Part shown: piece after piece, positions 19,071 to 26,956 of the stretch
How the letters are laid out: each line of letters opens with the position of its first letter
Numbering within the stretch: the first letter of the stretch is position 1
Assembly (NCBI GenBank): GCA_902588925.1
Contig: CACIRB010000004.1
Span: forward strand, 1 to 64,000
Direction of reading: 5' to 3'
From: an uncultured Pelagibacteraceae bacterium
GTDB lineage: Bacteria > Pseudomonadota > Alphaproteobacteria > Pelagibacterales > Pelagibacteraceae
DNA length: 64,000 nt
Translations under genes and position numbers: made by a program
The notes under the pieces: model-generated
What the model was told of the DNA's origin: nothing
The model's database searches: none
The model's input: only the letters and a program-made list of their open reading frames with translations

Positions 19071-20053
19071 AAAAATTTATAAGTGCAAAAATGATTAACT
19101 TAGCAGATCCAAGAATTGGATCTAAAATTATATTTAAAACTGATGATTTTTTTGCAGCTGCTCATAGAATTTTAAACATCGAAACTCCAGTTTTTAAAGA
19201 TGGACTATTTGACAAACATGGTAAATGGATGGATGGATGGGAAACAAAGAGAAGAAGATCAAAAGGTTTTGATTATTTAATTTTAAAACTTGGTAAACCT
19301 GGAAAGATATTTGATATAGACATTGACACAACACACTTCAATGGAAACCAGCCCACACATGCTTCTTTAGAGGGCTGCTTAAGTAAAACAAAGCCCAATA
19401 AAAAAACAAAATGGATTTCTTTACTCAGCAAAAAAAAACTTGAGCCAAGCCGAAACCATAGCTTCAAATCAAACAACAAATCTGTTTTTAATTATATAAG
19501 ACTTAACATTTTTCCAGATGGTGGAGTTGCTAGACTAAGACTTTATGGAAAAATTGAAATGGAGAAAAACTTTTTAAGTAACAAAACTATCAACCTTACA
19601 TCTGTTTTAAATGGCGCTTCAATTATTGGTTGTAATAATGAACATTTTGGCAGAGCTGAAAATGTCATAGCACCTGGTAAAGGGAAAAATATGGGAGATG
19701 GTTGGGAAACAAGAAGAAGTAGAGGAAAAAACTTTGATTGGCTTATAATAAAATTTGGAAAACCAGGATTAATAAAAAAATTAGAGATAGATACCCATCA
19801 TTTTAAAGGAAACTATCCAGATAGTTGTTCAATTCAAACTGCAAGTATTTCAAAAAATCTGTCCAATAAATCAATTGTCAATAATTCAAAAAATTGGAAG
19901 TTTATTTTAAATAAGTCAAAGCTGTCAGCTCACAAGAAACATATTTTTAAAAAATTCCTAATTAAAAGAAGCAAGGAAAATTATCTTAAAATAAATATCT
20001 ATCCAGATGGTGGAATTTCAAGAATAAGGGCATTCGGAAATTTTGTGAAATGA
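19067..20053 (+). CDS. alc: Allantoicase
   Basis: Two internal allantoicase repeats (MDGWETKRRR...HFNGN and GDGWETRRSR...HFKGNYPD); NLADPRIGS. Confidence 0.93.
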   Translation: MKKFISAKMINLADPRIGSKIIFKTDDFFAAAHRILNIETPVFKDGLFDKHGKWMDGWETKRRRSKGFDYLILKLGKPGKIFDIDIDTTHFNGNQPTHASLEGCLSKTKPNKKTKWISLLSKKKLEPSRNHSFKSNNKSVFNYIRLNIFPDGGVARLRLYGKIEMEKNFLSNKTINLTSVLNGASIIGCNNEHFGRAENVIAPGKGKNMGDGWETRRSRGKNFDWLIIKFGKPGLIKKLEIDTHHFKGNYPDSCSIQTASISKNLSNKSIVNNSKNWKFILNKSKLSAHKKHIFKKFLIKRSKENYLKINIYPDGGISRIRAFGNFVK

Positions 20054-20541
20054 AATTAATAAAAGCAAAAAAAATAACTAAAAAAAATTTTTCTAAATTT
20101 GGTCAATTAATAGATACATCTAAAAAAAATCCTATAAATATTAATGATGGTTATGCAAAAAGATTTGATAATTTAATCAATATAGATACTTCTAAAAAAA
20201 AAGGAAAAGCAATAGTTAGTATTTTTAAAGCAAAAAAAAGAAAGTTTCCTATGAAAATTGACATGATGGAAAAACATCCTTTAGGAAGCCAAGCCTTTAT
20301 ACCAATGGAGGATACAAAATTTTTAGTATTTGTAGCACCAAGAGGAGATAAACCAGATGTAAATAAAATTCAATCCTTTGTAGTCCCCAAACAAACTGGC
20401 GTAAATTACAATGCTGGTATTTGGCACTTTCCTCTGATTTCTATGAAAAATATGAATTTTCTAATTGTTGATAGAAAGGGAAAAGGAAACAATCTTGTAA
20501 TTTATAAATTTAAAAAAGATAAAATTATTTTAAAAAAATGA
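20050..20541 (+). CDS. allA: Ureidoglycolate lyase
   Basis: EKHPLGSQAFIPM and YNAGIWHFPL motifs; in ureide operon. Confidence 0.9.
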   Translation: MKLIKAKKITKKNFSKFGQLIDTSKKNPININDGYAKRFDNLINIDTSKKKGKAIVSIFKAKKRKFPMKIDMMEKHPLGSQAFIPMEDTKFLVFVAPRGDKPDVNKIQSFVVPKQTGVNYNAGIWHFPLISMKNMNFLIVDRKGKGNNLVIYKFKKDKIILKK

Positions 20542-21437
20542 AAAAAAAATATCCAAGAGATTTGGTAGGATATGGTTCCAAAAAAGTTAAGGTAAGATGG
20601 CCTGGTAATGCTAAGTTGGCTTTACAATTTGTACTTAATTATGAAGAAGGAGCTGAGAATTGTACCCTTCATGGTGATAAAACTTCAGAAGTATTTTTGT
20701 CAGAAATTATAGGAGCAAAACCAATTAAAGGACGACACCTAAATATGGAGTCAATTTATGAATTTGGATCAAGAAGAGGCTTTTGGAGAATTCACGATTT
20801 ATTTAATAAAAAAAAAATTCCACTTACTATTTTTGGAGTTGGTATGGCCTTAGAGAGAAATAAAGAAGTTTGTTCAGCTATAAAAAAAGCAAATTATGAA
20901 GTTGCTAGTCACGGGTGGCGATGGATTGATTATCAAAATGTATCAAAGAAAAAAGAAAAGAATGATATGAAACTTGCAATAAAATCTATAAAAAAAATTT
21001 TTGGCACTCAACCTGCTGGTTGGTACACTGGCAGGTGTAGTACAAATACTTTAGATTTAGTAATAGATAATGGTAATTTTTTATACTGTAGCGATACATA
21101 CAGTGATGATCTTCCTTATTGGATAAAAAAAGGTAATAAAAAACAACTTATGGTTCCTTACACACTTGATAACAATGATATGAGATTTGCAACCAATCAA
21201 GGTTTTAATTCAGGTGAACAATTTTATAATTATTTAAAAGATAGTTTCGATGCTCTTTATGAGGAAGGAAAAACCTCACCAAAAATGATGTCTGTTGGCT
21301 TGCATTGTAGATTAATTGGAAGGCCTGGTAGAATACAGTCACTTAAAAAATTTTTAAATTATATTCATAAATTTAAGGATATTTGGATTTGCAAAAGAGT
21401 GGATATAGCAAAGCATTGGATAAAAAATTATAGTTAA
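20538..21437 (+). CDS. puuE: Allantoinase, polysaccharide-deacetylase-like (PuuE)
   Basis: MKKKYPRDLVGYGSKKVKVRWPGNAKLALQFVLNYEEGAEN; SHGWRWIDYQ. Confidence 0.93.
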   Translation: MKKKYPRDLVGYGSKKVKVRWPGNAKLALQFVLNYEEGAENCTLHGDKTSEVFLSEIIGAKPIKGRHLNMESIYEFGSRRGFWRIHDLFNKKKIPLTIFGVGMALERNKEVCSAIKKANYEVASHGWRWIDYQNVSKKKEKNDMKLAIKSIKKIFGTQPAGWYTGRCSTNTLDLVIDNGNFLYCSDTYSDDLPYWIKKGNKKQLMVPYTLDNNDMRFATNQGFNSGEQFYNYLKDSFDALYEEGKTSPKMMSVGLHCRLIGRPGRIQSLKKFLNYIHKFKDIWICKRVDIAKHWIKNYS

Positions 21438-21445
21438 AATTTTTA

Positions 21446-21769
21446 TTATTGTTCTACAGCTATAGAAGTATAATGAGCAACTGCCTCTATTTCCTCATCA
21501 GTTAGTATACCCTCCATTGCAGGCATTACTCCTATACCGTTTCTAACTGCCATTATAATTCTTTGAATATCAGGTCTGATTTCATTTAAATTTGGACCAA
21601 CCATTGCGTTCGATCCAGCATCTGAGAGCATATGGCATGCTGCACAATTACCAGCTCCTAGAAAAACTTCTTTTCCTACATTAAATAATTCATCAGCATT
21701 AACATAAATATTTGATGAAAAGAGCATTATAAAGAAAGCTATAAAATATTTTAAAAATAATTTTTTCAC
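21446..21769 (-). CDS. Small periplasmic c-type cytochrome
   Basis: Signal peptide, CAACH heme motif, distal MPAM(E) ligand region. Confidence 0.88.
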   Translation of the reverse strand: MKKLFLKYFIAFFIMLFSSNIYVNADELFNVGKEVFLGAGNCAACHMLSDAGSNAMVGPNLNEIRPDIQRIIMAVRNGIGVMPAMEGILTDEEIEAVAHYTSIAVEQ

Positions 21770-21819
21770 TATAAATTTGGTATCATAAATAAAAAAAACT
21801 AAAAAGATAAATCTCTTTA

Positions 21820-22152
21820 ATGAAAAAACAGATCAAAAGAACAATTTTAGAACAGGCAAGAGACTGGTTCGAATCTGATAGAAAAGTAATACTTGCAAGA
21901 GTAATACAAACATGGGGTTCTTCTCCTTGCCCAGTTGGAAGTAACATGATTGTTAACGACAAAGGCGAATTTTTTGGATCTGTTTCCGGGGGATGTGTTG
22001 AATCAAATGTAATAGAAGAATGCTTAGATTTGTTAAAAAATAACAATTCATTTAAGCAATTAGAATTTAAAGTATCTGATGATAACGCCTGGAATGTGGG
22101 CCTTGCCTGTGGAGGTGAAATCAAAATTTATATTGAGAAAATAAATTCATGA
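21820..22152 (+). CDS. xdhC: XdhC/CoxI family protein, N-terminal half
   Basis: ILARVIQTWGSSPCPVGSNMIV...SGGCVESNVIEE; matches CoxI domain only. Confidence 0.85.
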   Translation: MKKQIKRTILEQARDWFESDRKVILARVIQTWGSSPCPVGSNMIVNDKGEFFGSVSGGCVESNVIEECLDLLKNNNSFKQLEFKVSDDNAWNVGLACGGEIKIYIEKINS

Positions 22153-22847
22153 AATTAGAAATACTCAATGAAATAATTCAAAAAAAATCTTCTAGTCAAA
22201 ATTTTGCTTTACTTACAAATCTGACAAATGGAAATAGTGAAATTTTTGAATTTGGTAAATTTTTAAGTAATGATTTTGAAAGTTATAAAAAACAAATAGA
22301 GAATTATCATAGTTTAAAAAAAAATGGAGTAATTGATGGTACTCAAATATTCATTCAAAATTTTACAAAACCAATAGAGGTTATTATAGTAGGAGCAGTT
22401 CATATTGCTCAATATTTAGTTGATTTATTTAAAAATCTGAATTTTGTAATCACAATAGTTGATCCTAGAAAATTTTTTATTACTGCCGAAAGATTTCAAA
22501 ATGTAAAAATTATAAATGATTGGCCTGAAGAAATTTTTAAGAAATTAGAAACAGACTCTAATAATGCTTTAATCACTTTAACTCATGATCCAAAAATAGA
22601 TGATCCAGCATTAAAGCATGCACTGAAAAATAAATTTTTTTATATTGGGGCGCTTGGAAGCAAAAAAACTCATACCAAAAGATGTCAAAGATTAATGGAG
22701 AGTGGATTTACTCAAGAAGAAATAGCTTCCATACATGGCCCAATAGGCATTAAACTTGGAGGAAAATCTGGTCCTGAAATAGCTCTATCAATTGTTTCTC
22801 AACTTGTTCTGCAGTCTAACAAATTATTATTGAACTCTAAAAAATAA
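22149..22847 (+). CDS. XdhC family protein, C-terminal Rossmann half
   Basis: VIIVGAVHIAQYLVDL, FYIGALGSKKTHTKR, HGPIGIKLGGKSGPEIALSI. Confidence 0.87.
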   Translation: MKLEILNEIIQKKSSSQNFALLTNLTNGNSEIFEFGKFLSNDFESYKKQIENYHSLKKNGVIDGTQIFIQNFTKPIEVIIVGAVHIAQYLVDLFKNLNFVITIVDPRKFFITAERFQNVKIINDWPEEIFKKLETDSNNALITLTHDPKIDDPALKHALKNKFFYIGALGSKKTHTKRCQRLMESGFTQEEIASIHGPIGIKLGGKSGPEIALSIVSQLVLQSNKLLLNSKK

Positions 22848-22864
22848 AAAAATAAATTGATTAA

Positions 22865-23155
22865 ATGAAAAAAGGTTACGTTGTGTGTGTTTACGAAAAT
22901 ATAAAAGACCAAGAACTTTTAAATAATTATGCATCAAAATCAAAAAGTGCTGTTGATAAATATAAGGGTATTTTTTTGGTAAGAGGAGGAAATAAGATTA
23001 CAACTGAAGGAAAAGAATTTGTTAGAACAGTAGTAATCGAATTTGAAACCTTTGATATAGCTAAAAATTTTTTTTACTCAGAAGAATATCAAGCTGCACA
23101 TGCTATCTTAGCTAATAGTGTTATTAGAAATCATCAAATAATCGAAGGTACTTAA
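22865..23155 (+). CDS. DUF1330 family protein
   Basis: MKKGYVVCVYENIKD...RGGNKITTEG...FFYSEEYQAAHAILANS. Confidence 0.8.
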   Translation: MKKGYVVCVYENIKDQELLNNYASKSKSAVDKYKGIFLVRGGNKITTEGKEFVRTVVIEFETFDIAKNFFYSEEYQAAHAILANSVIRNHQIIEGT

Positions 23156-23787
23156 TATTGTATTGGTTCGGGATCAATGCTTCTCCATAAATACCAAGTA
23201 GCAACTGAACAATACGGTGAAAATCTTTTATTTAGTAACCTTACATAAGATTCTGGTGGTAAATATTTCTTATTATAATTTTTTGAAATAGCTCTTAATA
23301 AACCAATATCTTGTATGGGCCAAATATTAGGACGATTGTAAGTAAACAATAAAATCATTTCAGCTGACCATCTTCCAATTTGTCTTAATTTAGAAAGATA
23401 AATTATAGCATCTTCATCTGACATGCTTGGAATTATTTTTGGATTAAATTTTTTGCTTAATACTTGTTCTGCTAAACTTTTTATACCTTTTACTTTTTGT
23501 CTACTTAATCCACAGCTTTTTAATTGAGAGCTAGATAATTTACTTACTGTTTTTGCATTAATTTTATTTTTACACTTTTTTTTAAACTTTAAAAAAACTG
23601 AGTTAGCAGCAGCTACACTTATTTGTTGACCAATAATACTTTTGCAAAGAGAGAAAAAAACATCTCTTCTTGATGTAAGAACGGTTTCTGATGGTGACTT
23701 ATATTTTTTAATTAGAGAAGACATAATTTTATCTTTTTTTGACAGATATCTTTTGGCTGTGTTCCAGTATGGAGGAATTTTACTCAT
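23152..23787 (-). CDS. alkA: DNA-3-methyladenine glycosylase II (HhH-GPD)
   Basis: IIGQQISVAAANSVF, LRQIGRWSAEMILLFTYNRPNIWPIQDIG. Confidence 0.88.
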   Translation of the reverse strand: MSKIPPYWNTAKRYLSKKDKIMSSLIKKYKSPSETVLTSRRDVFFSLCKSIIGQQISVAAANSVFLKFKKKCKNKINAKTVSKLSSSQLKSCGLSRQKVKGIKSLAEQVLSKKFNPKIIPSMSDEDAIIYLSKLRQIGRWSAEMILLFTYNRPNIWPIQDIGLLRAISKNYNKKYLPPESYVRLLNKRFSPYCSVATWYLWRSIDPEPIQY

Positions 23788-24661
23788 GACGTGAAACAGA
23801 TAACTTTTTTTTCAAATACATCTCTCTTCTAAATATAATAATAGATGAAACAATAACCAATAAAGCACCTAATAAAGTTTTAGAAGTTGGTATTTCATTC
23901 CAAATAAAATATCCAAATATTATTGCAAATACTAATCCAAGATATTTTAAAGGAGAAACCAAACTCACTTCTGAATATTTATATGATTGTGATAGCCATA
24001 AATTTGCAAGACCGCCTAATATACCAACCATTGATAGCAAAAATAAATCAAGTAAAGTTGGCAAGACCCATCCCTGATAAAAAGATAAAAAACTTAGAAG
24101 CATTATCGAGAAAGAAAAGAAAAAACTAATCAACCATGCAGGCTCAGTTGATGATAATTTTCTTATAGCAATAGCAACATAAGATAGACCTAAGCAAAAA
24201 ATTATTGGATAAATATAATATAAATTTAAAGAGCTAAAACCTGGTTCAGTTATGAAAATTATACCAACAAATCCAACTAAAACCGCTAACCATCGATAAA
24301 GGCCTACTTTTTCATTTAATAAAAAAATTGAAAATATGGTGATAAATATTGGTGCTGCAAAAGAAATACTTACGACTGTTGCTAAAGGTAAATTTCTTAA
24401 TGCTACAAATATAGAAACCAAAGCAATTAATCCTGCTAAACATCTTTTAAAATGAAGAAATGGTCTAGTTGTTCTATAAAAATCTAAATATCTGTCTTTA
24501 GGAATAAGAAATAAAATAGGAATTATTCCACAAAATCCCCTGAAAAATAATACTTGTCCAACAGGATAGTCATCAGACCATTTAACAATCACATCCATAA
24601 GTGAAAAGGCACATACCGATATGAACATATAAAAAAAGCCTAATTGATTTTTTGATAGCAT
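23780..24661 (-). CDS. EamA/DMT family transporter
   Basis: Ten hydrophobic segments, FFRGFCGIIP pattern. Confidence 0.88.
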   Translation of the reverse strand: MLSKNQLGFFYMFISVCAFSLMDVIVKWSDDYPVGQVLFFRGFCGIIPILFLIPKDRYLDFYRTTRPFLHFKRCLAGLIALVSIFVALRNLPLATVVSISFAAPIFITIFSIFLLNEKVGLYRWLAVLVGFVGIIFITEPGFSSLNLYYIYPIIFCLGLSYVAIAIRKLSSTEPAWLISFFFSFSIMLLSFLSFYQGWVLPTLLDLFLLSMVGILGGLANLWLSQSYKYSEVSLVSPLKYLGLVFAIIFGYFIWNEIPTSKTLLGALLVIVSSIIIFRREMYLKKKLSVSRHE

Positions 24662-24695
24662 ATGATTAACTCTAAATTAATTAAGTTAATAATCA

Positions 24696-25139
24696 ATGGA
24701 AATAGCAATTTTAGGATTGGGGTGTTTTTGGGGACCAGAAATTAAGTTTAGTAAACTTGATGGGATTATAAAAACAGAAGTAGGTTATTGTGGAGGTAAC
24801 AATGCTGAAACAAATTACAAAGAAGTATGCTCTGGTATAACTAATCATGCTGAGGTGGTTAAGTTAGATTTTGATCCAAAAGTTATATCTTATGAAAAAA
24901 TTCTTGAATATTTTTTTGAAATTCATGACCCAACAACCTTAAATTCTCAAGGACCAGATTTTGGAACTCAATATAGAAGTGAAATATTTTATTTAAATGA
25001 TCAGCAAAAAATTATTGCTGAAAAAATGATAGAAAAAGAAAACCTCAAATTATCAGGAAAAGTCGTAACTAAAACCTCTTTAGTTAAAAATTATTGCCCA
25101 GCTGAAGAGTATCATCAACGATATTTGGAAAAAAGATAA
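24696..25139 (+). CDS. msrA: Peptide-methionine (S)-S-oxide reductase
   Basis: GLGCFWGPE, VGYCGG, HDPTTLNSQGPDFGTQYRS. Confidence 0.93.
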   Translation: MEIAILGLGCFWGPEIKFSKLDGIIKTEVGYCGGNNAETNYKEVCSGITNHAEVVKLDFDPKVISYEKILEYFFEIHDPTTLNSQGPDFGTQYRSEIFYLNDQQKIIAEKMIEKENLKLSGKVVTKTSLVKNYCPAEEYHQRYLEKR

Positions 25140-25140
25140 A

Positions 25141-25953
25141 ATGTCATTAGTTGATACAAATTGGTTAGAAAATAATATTGAAAAAGTAAAAATTATTGAT
25201 TGTTCATGGCATATGCCTCAAACTCAAAGAAACGGTTTTGACGAGTATAATAAAGAACATATTCCAAATGCTATTTTTTTCGATTTAGACAAAAATTCTA
25301 AATTAGATACTGATTTACCTCATATGCTAACTGATAGTAAATCTTGGGAAAGAATAATGAGTAACATGGGTATAGAAAATAATGATAGAATAGTAGTTTA
25401 CGATAACTCTGATGTTATTAGCTCTTGCAGATGTTGGTACAATTTAATTTATTATGGTCATGATCCTAAATTGGTTCATATTCTAGATGGTGGATTAAAA
25501 AAATGGAAAATAGAAAATAAATCTACAGATAACAAAAATGTAACCACTCAAACTTCTTATTATACATGTAAAGAAAATATAGAACTTGTTAAAAATAAAA
25601 AACAAATAGATGAAAATATCGATAAACAAGAATTTAATGTTGTTGATGCAAGAAGTAGGGAAAGATTTGAAGGCAAAGTTGCGGAGCCAAGAAAAGGTTT
25701 AAGAAGTGGATCAATAAAAAATTCTTTTTGTTTACCCTTTTCTGACTTAATAAATGAAGACCACACTTTTGTTGGTAAAGACAAAATAATGGAGAAATTT
25801 AAGTCATTTAAATTTGACCACAATAAAAATATAGTATTTTCATGTGGTTCTGGAGTGACCGCAAGTGTATTGGCACTAGCTTATTCTTTAATAAATGCTA
25901 AATATATGCCGACCATCTACGATGGCTCTTGGGCTGAGTATGGAAAAAACTAA
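25141..25953 (+). CDS. sseA: Rhodanese-type sulfurtransferase (3-mercaptopyruvate sulfurtransferase)
   Basis: Two rhodanese domains; catalytic loop SCGSGVTA. Confidence 0.9.
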   Translation: MSLVDTNWLENNIEKVKIIDCSWHMPQTQRNGFDEYNKEHIPNAIFFDLDKNSKLDTDLPHMLTDSKSWERIMSNMGIENNDRIVVYDNSDVISSCRCWYNLIYYGHDPKLVHILDGGLKKWKIENKSTDNKNVTTQTSYYTCKENIELVKNKKQIDENIDKQEFNVVDARSRERFEGKVAEPRKGLRSGSIKNSFCLPFSDLINEDHTFVGKDKIMEKFKSFKFDHNKNIVFSCGSGVTASVLALAYSLINAKYMPTIYDGSWAEYGKN

Positions 25954-25956
25954 AAT

Positions 25957-26952
25957 ATGAAAACATCAACAAAAATAACAAGTATAGTAATTATATTCTT
26001 CTTAATCATTGCTACGGTGATCATAGGTCGAACAATGATTGGAAATCATTTTAAGAAAAAATTTAGCAAAAGACCTCCTCCTGGTATAATTGTAACTACT
26101 ACTCAAGAAAGAGTTTTTGAAAATGTAATTAGTACCTATGGGACTGCAGCTCCAGTTAAAACACAGTCATTTAAGGTTGAAAAATATGAAATTCTTAAAC
26201 CAATAAATTTTAACAAAAAGGTTAAAAAAGGTGATGTTATTGCCAATCTAAAAAATAGAAAAATTATCGCTCAATTTAATGGAGTTATTGGAAAAAGAGA
26301 ATTCTCTGAAGATTTAGAAGTATCAAAATCTTCTTTATTAATTAATCTTGAGGATACTAGCTCACTATATTGTGATGTTGATATACCTGAAATTTTTGTT
26401 CCATTTATAAAAGTTGGTTTGCCTGTTGATATAAAATTCTCAGGATACAAAAATAAAATTTACAAAGGTGAAGTTGACTCTTTCGCAAGCAGAATAAGTC
26501 AAGACACCAGATCTTTAGCTACAAGAATAAAGATGGACAATAAATCTGGAGAAATATTACCAGGTTCATTTTTAGAAATTTCAATTAAGCATAATGTAAG
26601 AGATGGTTTAAGTGCACCTGATACAAGCACAATAGTCGAAGGTGAGAATATATTTATATATAAAGTTGACGAAAAAAATAAAGTAATGAAAACTAACGTT
26701 ACTATAGGTGATAGATATTTAGGATTTGTAGAGATTTTAGATGGATTAAATAAAGGTGATAAAATTGTTGCAGAGGGAACAAAAAAAGTTAGACCAAACT
26801 TAACGATCAGACCTATTGAAAAAGGTGCAAAGAAAAAACAAGGAAATTCTGGCTGGGGTAAAAAAAAGGGATCCAAAAAAGCTGAGGAAAAAAAAGGTAA
26901 ATTTGATTGGTTAAAAAATATTTTTAAAAAATCTGAAAAAGAAAAAAAATAA
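25957..26952 (+). CDS. RND efflux periplasmic adaptor (membrane fusion protein), short form
   Basis: N-terminal TM, beta-barrel region VDIPEIFVPFIKVGLPVDIKF, LPGSFLEISI; upstream of RND pump. Confidence 0.85.
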   Translation: MKTSTKITSIVIIFFLIIATVIIGRTMIGNHFKKKFSKRPPPGIIVTTTQERVFENVISTYGTAAPVKTQSFKVEKYEILKPINFNKKVKKGDVIANLKNRKIIAQFNGVIGKREFSEDLEVSKSSLLINLEDTSSLYCDVDIPEIFVPFIKVGLPVDIKFSGYKNKIYKGEVDSFASRISQDTRSLATRIKMDNKSGEILPGSFLEISIKHNVRDGLSAPDTSTIVEGENIFIYKVDEKNKVMKTNVTIGDRYLGFVEILDGLNKGDKIVAEGTKKVRPNLTIRPIEKGAKKKQGNSGWGKKKGSKKAEEKKGKFDWLKNIFKKSEKEKK

Positions 26953-26956
26953 TTAA

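Noticed and set aside
19067-20053. Internal duplication in the allantoicase ORF as a possible novel tandem fusion
   Set aside because: Two repeats are the normal architecture of the allantoicase family.
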